Shown here piece by piece: positions 6,298-14,797 of a stretch of 57,461 nucleotides of DNA. The stretch spans positions 1 through 57,461 of the forward strand of contig JAZSNN010000019.1 of the NCBI GenBank assembly GCA_045536425.1. Direction: 5' to 3'. A model generated the notes under the pieces. The model was not told the origin of the DNA, made no database searches, and worked only from the letters and a program-made list of their open reading frames with translations. A program made the translations under genes and the position numbers. This stretch comes from UBA11540 sp045536425 (GTDB taxonomy: Bacteria > Bacillota > Clostridia > Oscillospirales > Ruminococcaceae). How positions within the stretch are numbered: the stretch's first letter is position 1; every line of letters starts with the position of its first letter.

Positions 6298-8646
6298 ATG
6301 GAGAAAATTTTTGTAAGTCTGCTGAATATGAGCATCACGGCAGGATGGATTGTTCTCGCTCTCGTTCTACTGCGCCCACTCATCAAAAAATTACCCAAGT
6401 GGGTCGGTTGCACTCTTTGGGCACTTGTGGGAATCAGACTTGTGCTCCCGTTTTCTTTTGAAAGCGTTTTGAGTCTCATACCGAGCGTTGAAACAATACC
6501 GCCAGATATCGCTATGCAGAGAAACCCCGAGGTGCATACGGGGATTTCTGTGCTAAACTACGCGGTTAATCCCGTTATTTCACAAAGCTTCGCACCCAAA
6601 ACTGACACCCTGACAAGTATAAATCCCTTGCAGATAGTTGAAGCAGTTATGGCAAACATGTGGATTCTCGGCATTGTCGCAATGCTTTTATATGCGGTTA
6701 TCAGCTTTGTCTTGCTAAAAATAAAGCTTCGCACCGCAACAATGCTCGAAAAGGGCGTGTTTGAGAGCGAGACCGTGCAGACCCCTTTTATACTTGGCAG
6801 AACAATCTATCTTCCGTATAATCTTTCGGACGAGGAACGCGAATACTGCCTTTTGCACGAGAGAGCCCACATAAAGCGCGGCGACCATCTGATAAAACCC
6901 TTTGCCTTTCTGCTTTTGTCTGTGTATTGGTTTAACCCGCTGATGTGGCTAGCATTTGTGCTTTTGTGCCGTGATATCGAGCTTGCCTGCGACGAAAAGG
7001 TTATCAAGGAGCTTGGTGACACCGAGCGCAGAGAATACTCTCTGGCGCTTGTCAAAAACAGCGTTGAAAGAAAGCGCATTGCCGCTTGTCCTCTCGCTTT
7101 TGGTGAAGTTGGTGTAAAAGAGCGCGTCAAAAAGGTGATGAACTACAAAAAACCTGCCTTTTGGGTTGTTGTGGTGGCAATCGCTTTGAGTATAGTGCTC
7201 ACAGTCTGCCTTCTCACAAACCCCGCGGGAATGAGAATCACCGACATCGAAGACAATAATAAAGTGCTAAACGATGTCAGCTCGGTAATAATCATCGCCG
7301 ACGGAGAGAACGATACGCGCTACGGGTCAAACGCGACCGAGATAGTAAGCGCGCTAAAGAGTCTTTGGGTGGAGGAATATCCCGTTTCAAAGTCGCGTTC
7401 CGAGGACCGCGATAAGACAAACCGCCTTGTTCTTCGCTACGATGACTCGAATCCAACAATGCTCTGTTTCAATGCCGATTGCAGTGAGGTTTGGATAGAT
7501 GACGGTGTAAAACCGAGTTATTCCTATGAGGTCAAAAACCCCGAAAAGATACGGGAATACTTTGACTTCAACTACATCGACGGTATACTTCGCGTGCTTT
7601 CGTCTAATTCTGAATATAGGGGACTCACAGTCTCGATAGTTGGTTACAATTTCGGTGAAAACCCGTATATTAAGGTTGAATGGAAAAACAACAGTAGCGA
7701 AGAACACGGCATTGGATATGGTTTTGATCTTCTGTATTCCAATGGTCTGGGAAATTCCTTTAGCTGTGCAAAGAAAGATGAACCGGTCATCGATATTGCA
7801 CTTCTTATCCCTGCACACGACAGCACAGTAATGACCTACGACCTTGCAAATTTTGACGTGTCAAAGAGCGGGTATTATACCTTGAAGTTGGAGAAAAATA
7901 TCTGGATAGATTTCATCCTTGACTACGGGAACTTCTATCAGGACGATATAATCGAGCTAAACGATATGACCGACGAGCAGAAGAGCCGTCTATACTTTGA
8001 CGGGAATGCAATCTCCCCGATAAGCTCGATTCGCTTTGAACCGATTTTCAGACTCGATACAAAAAAGGACTTCGAGGATTTTGCTAAGAAATACGACTTC
8101 ATAACCTTCAAAAACGGCGGAGATTTGCTGACACTTGCACAAAACCTCGACGAAAATTTGTTTGATGACTATTCGCTTTTACTCTCGGTTGTGCCAAATT
8201 CCTCAAAGGTCACGGTAGGCGAGTTTTTCGTGGGTGACGAGGAAATGCGTCTTTCTCTCCATGCCAAAAACGAATACGGAGGGGAAAGGTCAAACTGGCT
8301 TGTTATAACCTGCGCACAGAAACGCGAACTCACCACAGCTAAACTTACGGCGGCTCTGTGGGACGAATATGTCGGGGAGAAAACCTACCATTACTACCTC
8401 TCGTCCGAGATTTTCCCGCCCTCTTTGGTACTGCGTGAGGATGGTACGGGAAGCTTCAGCTTCTCAGCGGTTAGTTCCTACGCTAACTACGGTCTCTATA
8501 AAAACAACGGTGAAACTATAGTACTTACTACGAGTGATGATAGGTACCATTTTACCTTTATCATCGACGGCGATAAACTGATTTTCGACGCCGAAAACTC
8601 CAGTAGAGTGAGCGGGCTCGTACCCGATGGCGCAGTATTTGAATAG
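6298..8646 (+). CDS. BlaR1/MecR1-type M56 metallopeptidase with a non-penicillin-binding C-terminal region
   Basis: The first 300 residues form the membrane-embedded M56 sensor-protease: several hydrophobic helices, zinc motif LLHERAHIKRGDH (HExxH near residue 190), VYWFNPLMWLAFVLLCRDIELACDE and a further helix at about 283-303. The remaining roughly 480 residues face outside. In classical BlaR1 this part is a class D beta-lactamase-like domain with SxxK. Here I see no such motif and instead find DUF5301-like and Ig-like beta segments (VEWKNNSSEEHGIGYGFDLLYSNG) and a C-terminal beta-rich domain. The signal sensed is therefore probably not a beta-lactam bound by an SxxK serine. It ends at a strong bidirectional terminator. 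Confidence 0.85.
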   Translation: MEKIFVSLLNMSITAGWIVLALVLLRPLIKKLPKWVGCTLWALVGIRLVLPFSFESVLSLIPSVETIPPDIAMQRNPEVHTGISVLNYAVNPVISQSFAPKTDTLTSINPLQIVEAVMANMWILGIVAMLLYAVISFVLLKIKLRTATMLEKGVFESETVQTPFILGRTIYLPYNLSDEEREYCLLHERAHIKRGDHLIKPFAFLLLSVYWFNPLMWLAFVLLCRDIELACDEKVIKELGDTERREYSLALVKNSVERKRIAACPLAFGEVGVKERVKKVMNYKKPAFWVVVVAIALSIVLTVCLLTNPAGMRITDIEDNNKVLNDVSSVIIIADGENDTRYGSNATEIVSALKSLWVEEYPVSKSRSEDRDKTNRLVLRYDDSNPTMLCFNADCSEVWIDDGVKPSYSYEVKNPEKIREYFDFNYIDGILRVLSSNSEYRGLTVSIVGYNFGENPYIKVEWKNNSSEEHGIGYGFDLLYSNGLGNSFSCAKKDEPVIDIALLIPAHDSTVMTYDLANFDVSKSGYYTLKLEKNIWIDFILDYGNFYQDDIIELNDMTDEQKSRLYFDGNAISPISSIRFEPIFRLDTKKDFEDFAKKYDFITFKNGGDLLTLAQNLDENLFDDYSLLLSVVPNSSKVTVGEFFVGDEEMRLSLHAKNEYGGERSNWLVITCAQKRELTTAKLTAALWDEYVGEKTYHYYLSSEIFPPSLVLREDGTGSFSFSAVSSYANYGLYKNNGETIVLTTSDDRYHFTFIIDGDKLIFDAENSSRVSGLVPDGAVFE

Positions 8647-8652
8647 CTGATA

Positions 8653-8691
8653 AAAACGCGCTTGTGATAGAATCTATCACAAGCGCGTTTT
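8653..8691. terminator. Bidirectional terminator between blaR1-like and M23 genes
   Basis: A perfect 18-bp stem (8653-8670 with 8674-8691) has a 3-base loop; the arms begin AAAACGCGCTTG and end GCGCGTTTT. It lies between convergent stop codons and can serve both strands. Confidence 0.88.
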
Positions 8692-8692
8692 C

Positions 8693-10456
8693 TCATCTGC
8701 TGTATTTTGAACCGATGTAGTTTGCGGGGTTCATATACTTTTTGTTTATGCGTATTTCAAAGTGACAATGCGGTCCTGTGGAGTTTCCTGTAGAGCCGAC
8801 CTTTGCGATTATATCACCCTGTTCAACGTAGTCACCGAGCTCCACAAGTAATTTGCTGCAGTGAGCATAGAGCGTCTGTACGCCGTTTCCGTGATCGATT
8901 ATGATGTGATATCCATAGCCGTAGGTGAGCTTCTTTACCGTAATAACTCGTCCCGATAGCGAAGCACGAATGTTAGTTCCCTTAGCTGCGGCAATATCCA
9001 TACCTGTGTGACCCTTGTAGCCGTTGATATGACAGCTAACGTATCCTCCGTCGACAGGCCAGATAAACTTTCCGCTGTATGTTCCGCTACCCGTAGAAGC
9101 GGTGGTGTTAACGTAGGTTCCGATGATAATTTCGCGGTTTACGGGTTCTTTTGTGACAACGGTTGAGATAACGTTCGTAGTGGAAAGAACACCGTCAATA
9201 TAAACCTTTTCGGCGGTCTGAAGCGCCTTGCCTTTCTTTCCCGAAACAACAACCTTTGTGGTGCCCTTTGAATATTTGTTGCTGTTTGAGCTGATTATCT
9301 TGTAGTCGACATCGATTTCAACAGTTTCAATATATGACGTCTTTACAGCTAAAAAAGGTTTTGAAGTGGATATGATGACCACCTGACCGGGCATACAAAT
9401 ATCTTCTATGCCTGGGTTTAGAGCCTTGAAGGTGGAGTAGGGGATACCGTTCTTTTGTGCAATAAGCGTCGGTGCATCACCGGGCTGTACAACGTAGGTG
9501 CGCTGACCTTCGATGTCAGAGAGTACCAATTTTTCGAGAACACTGCAGTCTACGATACTCGTTTCGGGGTACAGACCGTCCTTCACCTGAACGTCGTTTA
9601 CAAAGCTCACGGTTTCGCCCTCAGCACCTGTTTCGTATTCGTCGAGCATTCCCTCGAGCACCTGCGCGAGAGTAGCTCCGTCGGTAGTAGCACCGTAGAA
9701 CTCACTGTCAACGTAGAGTCCATACGCTTCGCTGATAGCAGTACCGCTTGCCTCAATCATTCTGTTGCAAAGCTCATATTCGTCAGACAGCTTCGCAACG
9801 TTAGAAAGAGTGGTTACCTCGATATCGGGTGTAAAGGTATATTGCTTTTCAGTATCGTTGTAAATTATTCGGTCCTGCATCAGCCTTTCGGCTTCGTTGT
9901 AGACCGCTTCGTTTGAAACGTAACCCACAAGCTGACCTTGATAATTGATAGCAAGAACGTATTGTGAGCTGGTAAAGCTCGAAACGGTATTTAGAAGAAA
10001 AACAAAAGCTACCAAAGGAGCGGCATAGCACAAAACAACGCGAATTTCCTTGAAAAATGCGGCATATCCGTTTTTTATCATATTACGTGCCGCACCAAAC
10101 ATACCCGAAATCCCGCCAACCTTGAACGCATCTATCATTCTGATTAAGAAGCGGATAGGCAATCTGAACAGCAAAAGTATAGCGCTTACAAATTCTTCTG
10201 TAATATGTCGAAGTCCTTTGATAAGATTTGATAGGCGCGACAGCAAGATTTTTCCGCGCTTTACTGTAAAGTTCAAAAGCTTTCTTGAAATGTCTTTATA
10301 TATCTTGAAAAACGACCTGAGAAAGATCATTCCGATGTAGTAAAATAAGTCGTAAACCGTGCCTGATTCCAAAAGGCTTTTAATGGTTTCAAGCAAACGA
10401 GTGGGAGTACCGTTTTGGTTTTTTTGCTCTGTGAAACGATTTGGGTTTTGAGCCAT
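8693..10456 (-). CDS. M23 peptidoglycan DD-metalloendopeptidase with LysM and G5 domains
   Basis: About 587 residues. A cytoplasmic, basic and amphipathic N-terminal third leads to one membrane helix (LCYAAPLVAFVFLLNTV). Outside follow a long helical/stalk region, a LysM module (TYVVQPGDAPTLIAQKNGIP), a G5-like beta domain, and the catalytic LytM/M23 domain with zinc ligands in HTGMDIA and HCHFEI plus YGYHIIIDHGNG. It should cleave peptide cross-links in the wall near the membrane. I place the start at the ATG at 10456 after AAAGGAG; the longer open frame to 10552 adds an unsupported leader. A TTGCTT-N17-TATAAT promoter (10518-10490) lies upstream. Similar membrane-anchored M23 proteins act in division or sporulation; which one applies here is not shown. 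Confidence 0.9.
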   Translation of the reverse strand: MAQNPNRFTEQKNQNGTPTRLLETIKSLLESGTVYDLFYYIGMIFLRSFFKIYKDISRKLLNFTVKRGKILLSRLSNLIKGLRHITEEFVSAILLLFRLPIRFLIRMIDAFKVGGISGMFGAARNMIKNGYAAFFKEIRVVLCYAAPLVAFVFLLNTVSSFTSSQYVLAINYQGQLVGYVSNEAVYNEAERLMQDRIIYNDTEKQYTFTPDIEVTTLSNVAKLSDEYELCNRMIEASGTAISEAYGLYVDSEFYGATTDGATLAQVLEGMLDEYETGAEGETVSFVNDVQVKDGLYPETSIVDCSVLEKLVLSDIEGQRTYVVQPGDAPTLIAQKNGIPYSTFKALNPGIEDICMPGQVVIISTSKPFLAVKTSYIETVEIDVDYKIISSNSNKYSKGTTKVVVSGKKGKALQTAEKVYIDGVLSTTNVISTVVTKEPVNREIIIGTYVNTTASTGSGTYSGKFIWPVDGGYVSCHINGYKGHTGMDIAAAKGTNIRASLSGRVITVKKLTYGYGYHIIIDHGNGVQTLYAHCSKLLVELGDYVEQGDIIAKVGSTGNSTGPHCHFEIRINKKYMNPANYIGSKYSR

Positions 10457-10489
10457 TTTGTCACTCCTTTCGCACAGATTTATGCAATA

Positions 10490-10518
10490 ATTATAGCTTA
10501 TTTCGGTTGTAAAAGCAA
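10490..10518 (-). promoter_or_regulatory. Promoter of the M23 gene
   Basis: TTGCTT (10518-10513), 17-base spacer, TATAAT (10495-10490), 34 bases upstream of the chosen ATG. This supports a start at 10456, because the longer frame would begin upstream of the promoter. Confidence 0.6.
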
Positions 10519-10587
10519 GAGTATTGAGGTCGATGCCAGAATTATGCAACAAAAATTAGAATATTTTTCAAATAATTCTCAATTTGC

Positions 10588-10616
10588 TTGTAATTTCTCT
10601 CGGAAAAATGTATAAT
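10588..10616 (+). promoter_or_regulatory. Promoter of the site-2 protease/scpAB run
   Basis: TTGTAA (10588-10593), 17-base spacer, TATAAT (10611-10616), followed after about 30 bases by CCAGGAGG and the GTG start of the next gene. Confidence 0.6.
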
Positions 10617-10657
10617 GAAATGAGATATACTTATTAGACAAATCCAGGAGGAAAAAA

Positions 10658-11272
10658 GTGTTCGATTTTTCACCAACAGAAATAGTAGCAAGACTCATTT
10701 GTATCTTTTTTTTACTTCCAATACACGAATGTGCCCACGCCTTTGCGTCCTCTTTGTTAGGGGATAAAACGGCACAGTATCAGGGCAGACTGTCACTAAA
10801 CCCATTGAGACATCTTGATATTATGGGTTCGATTTGTTTGCTTATCGGCGGTTTTGGATGGGCAAAGCCCGTTTCGATAAACCCGTATAACTTCAAAAAC
10901 AGAAAAATGGGAATGGCGCTGTCTGCTTTGGCGGGCCCGCTTTCGAATTTCGTGGTATCGTTTTTTCTTCTTTTTATAGCAAGACTTGTTCCAGTTACAA
11001 ACGATTTTACCTATGGCATAGTGCAGGTGCTGTTTTTGATAGCGTGGATAAGCATCTGTCTTGGCGTGTTCAATATGATACCTCTCCCGCCCCTCGATGG
11101 CTCACGAATCTTTCTCATCTTCCTGCCCGAAAGGTACTATTTCAAGATTATGGAATATGAAAGATACATATCTCTTGGCATTATGGTGCTCATCGTTTCG
11201 GGAGCATTGGATAAGCCTTTGGGATTGGTTGCAAGCTTTGTATTCGACGGTATGCTCAACATCCTGTTTTAA
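10658..11272 (+). CDS. Site-2 protease family (M50) membrane metallopeptidase
   Basis: A 204-residue integral membrane zinc protease. The HExxH motif is HECAH (about residues 23-27) in the first helix, and the third ligand motif appears as IPLPPLDGSRI (about residue 142). Five or six hydrophobic segments are visible and there is no PDZ domain, so it belongs to the small group often seen next to scpA. The start is GTG, placed seven bases after CCAGGAGG. Members of this group have been linked to regulated intramembrane proteolysis in sporulation or stress, but this small type is mostly uncharacterised. It leads an operon with scpA and scpB, 14 bases before scpA. Confidence 0.88.
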   Translation: MFDFSPTEIVARLICIFFLLPIHECAHAFASSLLGDKTAQYQGRLSLNPLRHLDIMGSICLLIGGFGWAKPVSINPYNFKNRKMGMALSALAGPLSNFVVSFFLLFIARLVPVTNDFTYGIVQVLFLIAWISICLGVFNMIPLPPLDGSRIFLIFLPERYYFKIMEYERYISLGIMVLIVSGALDKPLGLVASFVFDGMLNILF

Positions 11273-11286
11273 TAGGCGGTGAAAGA

Positions 11287-12006
11287 GTGGAAACGCTCAG
11301 CTTCAAGCTGGAGCAGTTTGAAGGTCCTCTTGATCTTCTTCTGCACCTGATTTCAAAACACAAAATGAATATCTTTGACATCGAGATAAGTAGCCTTTTA
11401 GAGCAGTATATGAACTATCTCGAAGCGGCAAAGAGTATGGATATGGAGTTTGCGGGAGAATTTCTCGAAATGGCATCGCGACTCATTCATATCAAAACAG
11501 TTTCGCTTTTGCCCAAGCACGAAGAGGGCGACGAACTCAAAAAAGAACTCACGGGAGAGCTGATAGAATATAGCCTTTGCAAAACAGCGGCACGGCTTTT
11601 GGGTGAACGCTTTTGCGGAAATGATATTTTCTGCCGAAAACCCACCGAAATCGAAACCGATAAGACCTATATGGGAAAGCATACTGCAGACGAACTCTTG
11701 GCAGCGTTTACAAGTATGACAGGAAAGATAAAAACAAAACTTCCTCCCGACCAAACGAGGTTTACACCGATTGTTACCCACAAAATCGTTTCGGTATCTT
11801 CGAGGATAATATTCGTACTAAAAAAGCTCTACAAAAGCTCCAGAATGAAATTTTTGGGATTTTTCGAGAAATCAAAGAGCCGTTCCGAAAGAGTGGCAAC
11901 GTTTTTGGCAATACTTGAGCTTGTAAAAGCAGGAAGACTCAAGGTCGAAAACGATGAGATAATAATGGACAGAAGCGGAGGCAGGAAAAAAGATGACAAT
12001 AAATGA
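11287..12006 (+). CDS. scpA: Segregation and condensation protein A
   Basis: ScpA is the kleisin that bridges SMC heads and, with ScpB, forms the condensin that organises the chromosome. The 239-residue sequence begins FKLEQFEGPLDLLLHLISKHKMNIFDIEIS, the signature N-terminus that binds the SMC neck, and ends with the winged-helix SMC-cap-binding part (RVATFLAILELVKAGRLKVEND). The length is usual for the family. The start is GTG after GGCGGTGAAAG. It overlaps scpB by 14 bases, which indicates translational coupling. Confidence 0.95.
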   Translation: METLSFKLEQFEGPLDLLLHLISKHKMNIFDIEISSLLEQYMNYLEAAKSMDMEFAGEFLEMASRLIHIKTVSLLPKHEEGDELKKELTGELIEYSLCKTAARLLGERFCGNDIFCRKPTEIETDKTYMGKHTADELLAAFTSMTGKIKTKLPPDQTRFTPIVTHKIVSVSSRIIFVLKKLYKSSRMKFLGFFEKSKSRSERVATFLAILELVKAGRLKVENDEIIMDRSGGRKKDDNK

Positions 12007-12544
12007 GATGATATCCGCGGTCGAAGCGTGTCTTTTCGCTAGCGGAGAGCCTGTACCGCTCGCTAAAATCGCTCAGGCGGTTGAAGCAGATACAAAGACG
12101 GTAGCAGGAGCACTGAAAATGCTTGCGGACCGCCTGGTAGACAGCAACAGTGCTATTGAGCTTATACAACTTGACGACTCGTATCAGCTTTGTACAAAAA
12201 AACAGTTTGCTCCATATGTTAAAAATCTCCTCGAGATAAAGCGCAACACACCCCTTTCGCAGTCTGCGCTTGAAACGCTTGCGATTGTTGCATACAATCA
12301 GCCTGTCACAAAGAGCTTTGTTGATCAGGTCAGAGGAGTTGATAGCTACTATTCTGTATCTTCTCTCTGCGAAAAAGGACTTATCGAGGAAGCGGATAGA
12401 CTAAACATTCCCGGCAGACCGATAACCTACGTAACAACACCGCATTTTCTGCGTTGTTTTTCGATGAGTTCTCTGGACGAGCTTGTGCCTGCTAGTGAAA
12501 TAGTGTCCGGCTTTGAGGAAGAAACAACGGATACCGAAGAATAA
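11993..12544 (+). CDS. scpB: Segregation and condensation protein B
   Basis: ScpB is the dimeric winged-helix partner of ScpA in the SMC condensin. Typical family stretches are AVEACLFASGEPVPLAKIAQAV at the N-terminus, then PLSQSALETLAIVAYNQPVTK and GRPITYVTTPHFLRCFSM (about residues 85-160). The product is 183 residues, normal for the family. Its start lies inside the end of scpA, preceded by AGGCAGGAAAAAAG. It is followed 18 bases later by the DUF2953 gene, a gene order (scpAB, then ytfI/ytfJ-like genes) that I recall in many Clostridia. Confidence 0.95.
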   Translation: MTINEMISAVEACLFASGEPVPLAKIAQAVEADTKTVAGALKMLADRLVDSNSAIELIQLDDSYQLCTKKQFAPYVKNLLEIKRNTPLSQSALETLAIVAYNQPVTKSFVDQVRGVDSYYSVSSLCEKGLIEEADRLNIPGRPITYVTTPHFLRCFSMSSLDELVPASEIVSGFEEETTDTEE

Positions 12545-12562
12545 TAAACCGAGGAGAGAGGT

Positions 12563-13204
12563 ATGGGCTGGATAATAACCGCGGCGATAGCAGCACTTGT
12601 TGCAGTCCTGCTTTTCGTCCCGATAGCTCTTCACATCCGCTATGACGGTGCTTCAACGCGGTTGTGGTTGCGGATTTTGTTTGTTCGTTTTCTTGTTTAC
12701 GATTCTTCAAAACCTCAAAAAGAGAAAAAGAAGAAAAAGGAAAACAATCAGACCACTTCAACAAAAAAAGAAAAAAAGGATTTCTTTGAAATTATAAAGC
12801 TCGTTTGCGACGCGGGCTCCTCAGGACTAAAGGCAGGGAAGATAATCTCAAAACATCTTTCCTTTTATGGAGTCCGTGTTTTCTGGAAGATAGCAAGGGA
12901 CGACCCATATGAAACGGGAGTCGCTTTCGGAACGGCAAACGCCGTGGCATACCCCGTCTTGGGAACGCTCGCAAATCTGTATAGGGTGAAATTCGAAACT
13001 ATAGAGATAGTTCCCGATTTTACCGCACAAAAAGATGCTTATGATATAACGCTAAAGGCAAAGATGTCGCTTTTCAATCTTCTCAGAGCGGGAATAGTTT
13101 TCCTTCTCGAGATGGCAAAAAGGGCGGGTCATGGCTCGGCGGATAAAAATAGAACACAAACTAATAATAAAAATACTAAGGAAGGTGCTTTGAACAATGG
13201 CTAA
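12563..13204 (+). CDS. DUF2953 (YtfI-like) membrane-anchored protein
   Basis: The 213-residue product has an N-terminal membrane helix (WIITAAIAALVAVLLFVPIAL), a very Lys-rich stretch of about 35 residues (near 50-85), and a beta-containing C-terminal half with WKIARDDPYETGVAFGTANA and the IVPDF motif that I associate with DUF2953. In Bacillus the counterpart ytfI lies next to ytfJ, and both are expressed in sporulation. Here the gene overlaps the next one, gerW/ytfJ, by eight bases, the same pairing. The molecular role is not known. Confidence 0.8.
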   Translation: MGWIITAAIAALVAVLLFVPIALHIRYDGASTRLWLRILFVRFLVYDSSKPQKEKKKKKENNQTTSTKKEKKDFFEIIKLVCDAGSSGLKAGKIISKHLSFYGVRVFWKIARDDPYETGVAFGTANAVAYPVLGTLANLYRVKFETIEIVPDFTAQKDAYDITLKAKMSLFNLLRAGIVFLLEMAKRAGHGSADKNRTQTNNKNTKEGALNNG

Positions 13205-13595
13205 TCAATCTATACAGGACATTTTGGCAACATCAATGGAAAAGCTCAGAGAGCTTGTTGACGTAAACACAATTATAGGAACCCCCATCACAGTAAACGA
13301 AGACACAACAATCATCCCGATTTCCAAGGTTTCTTTCGGCTTTGGCTCGGGCGGCTCGGATTTTCCTGCCAATAGTCAGAAGGAAGCTTTTGGCGGAGGA
13401 AGCGGCGGCGGTGTTTCTATACAGCCTCTCGCGTTTATCGTGGTTTCGGGCGGTGACGTAAGACTTATGCAGATGTCTTCGAGCAACAATACAGCTGATA
13501 AGGTTGTAAACCTTGTGCCTGAGCTTATTGATAAAATATCGTCAATGATTCCCAAGAAGAAGGAAGACAAGGCACAGTCCGACACGAGTAATTAA
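13197..13595 (+). CDS. ytfJ: GerW family sporulation protein (YtfJ)
   Basis: The 132-residue protein has the GerW/YtfJ pattern: SMEKLRELVDVNTIIGTPI, then VSFGFGSGGSDF, a Gly-rich stretch (FGGGSGGGVSIQPLAFIVVSGG) and a short charged tail. GerW is needed for normal spore germination with certain germinants in Bacillus and is made in the forespore. Start and ribosome binding site lie inside the end of the DUF2953 gene. Its presence supports a spore-forming host, in agreement with Spo0A at 25719-26480. Confidence 0.9.
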   Translation: MANQSIQDILATSMEKLRELVDVNTIIGTPITVNEDTTIIPISKVSFGFGSGGSDFPANSQKEAFGGGSGGGVSIQPLAFIVVSGGDVRLMQMSSSNNTADKVVNLVPELIDKISSMIPKKKEDKAQSDTSN

Positions 13596-13602
13596 CAGTA
13601 TA

Positions 13603-13659
13603 AACAAAACCGCTCACTGCATATATATTCACAAGAAGGAATATAGGAGTGGTTTTGTT
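13603..13659 (+). promoter_or_regulatory. Hairpin that overlaps the D,D-carboxypeptidase ribosome binding site
   Basis: The arm AACAAAACCGCTC (13603-13615) can pair with GAGTGGTTTTGTT (13647-13659) over 13 positions, one of them G:U. An inner stem TATATTC/GAATATA closes much of the loop. The right arm contains part of the AGGAG ribosome binding site and the possible GTG/TTG starts of the next gene. It could be a terminator for the scpAB-gerW operon (T-rich right arm, then TTGTTTCG), a translational switch, or both. Confidence 0.5.
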
Positions 13660-14785
13660 GTTTCGTAAAATACTTTGTACAATAATCGTGGTTTTAATGG
13701 CTTTTTCGCCGCTGTATACAGTAAACGCAGCCGACGTTTCGGCACAAGCGGCAGTTGTGATTGACATCGACAACGGGCGCGTCTACTATGAAAAAAACGC
13801 AGACACCGTGTTACCGATGGCAAGTACGACCAAGATTATGACTGCTCTGGTGGTGCTGGAAAGCGGTCTTGACCTCGATGAGTATTTCACGGTGGATTCA
13901 AGTGCCATTATGGTGGAAGGCTCTTCGATGGGGCTTCAAAAAGGCGATAAGGTGACGCTTCGAACGCTCTGCTATGGGATGCTTCTTTCTTCCGGAAACG
14001 ATGCAGCGAATGCCGCTGCAGTTCGTGTGGGAGGAAGTGTTGAGGACTTTTGTCGGCTTATGAACGAGCGGGCAAGAGAAATGGGGCTTGTAAATACAAA
14101 TTTTCAAACCCCGTCCGGACTAGATGACGAAGAGCATCACACAACTGCAAAAGAACTCGCTACAATCGCATACTATGCGATGAAAAACGAAGGTTTTAAA
14201 AACATCTGCAAATGTATAACAGCTTCGGTCGAGTTTGGCAACCCGCCGTATAAACGTACGCTGTACAATCACAATAGACTCCTCAGAACCTATGAGGGAA
14301 CGATAGGCGTGAAAACGGGATTTACCAAAAAATCGGGCAGATGCCTCGTTTCCGCGGCAGAAAGAAACGGCGTTGGGCTAATCTGTGTTACACTAAACGC
14401 TCCTAACGATTGGAACGACCACACAAAGCTCTACAACGAAGCCTTTGATACTTTGGCGAAGTTAGAGCTTGACGAAGGAGCAAACTATGTCGTAAAGGTC
14501 ACAGGAGGAACGACATCCTCTGTAAATCTGGTGCCGTCAACCACCCCTACTGCAACCTTGGCAATAGGTGAGCTTTCAAGGGTTGAAAAATCCGTTGTTA
14601 TTGCTCCTTTTGCCTATGCTCCCGTAAACTGCGGCGACATTATGGGCGAGGTGGTGTACACTCTCGGCTCGGTGGAACTAGCGAGGGTAGACCTTGTTGC
14701 GCAGACCGACGTAAAAAGACTCACAACCGAAAAGACCGGATTCCAAAAATTTTTGGATAGCCTTTTCGGATGGATAAAAAAGTAA
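13649..14785 (+). CDS. D-alanyl-D-alanine carboxypeptidase (penicillin-binding protein, S11 family)
   Basis: The 378-residue secreted S11 peptidase trims the terminal D-Ala of stem peptides. An N-terminal signal sequence ends near VNAADVS. Active-site motifs are ASTTKIMTALV (SxxK, near residue 60), SSGNDAANA (SxN) and VKTGFTKKSGRC (KTG). A C-terminal beta domain and an amphipathic tail (FLDSLFGWIKK) probably hold it on the membrane. Sporulating Clostridia use relatives such as DacF/DacB for cortex synthesis, which the gerW neighbour would suit, but the sequence does not decide this. Start uncertain: GTG at 13649 (GAAGGA eight bases upstream) or TTG at 13658 (AGGAG eight bases upstream). The whole start region lies in a hairpin. 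Confidence 0.92.
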   Translation: MVLLFRKILCTIIVVLMAFSPLYTVNAADVSAQAAVVIDIDNGRVYYEKNADTVLPMASTTKIMTALVVLESGLDLDEYFTVDSSAIMVEGSSMGLQKGDKVTLRTLCYGMLLSSGNDAANAAAVRVGGSVEDFCRLMNERAREMGLVNTNFQTPSGLDDEEHHTTAKELATIAYYAMKNEGFKNICKCITASVEFGNPPYKRTLYNHNRLLRTYEGTIGVKTGFTKKSGRCLVSAAERNGVGLICVTLNAPNDWNDHTKLYNEAFDTLAKLELDEGANYVVKVTGGTTSSVNLVPSTTPTATLAIGELSRVEKSVVIAPFAYAPVNCGDIMGEVVYTLGSVELARVDLVAQTDVKRLTTEKTGFQKFLDSLFGWIKK

Positions 14786-14797
14786 AGGTAGATAATT

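Noticed and set aside
5943..8646. Beta-lactam resistance operon
   Set aside because: No beta-lactamase or PBP2a gene is adjacent and the BlaR1-like protein lacks the penicillin-binding motifs.
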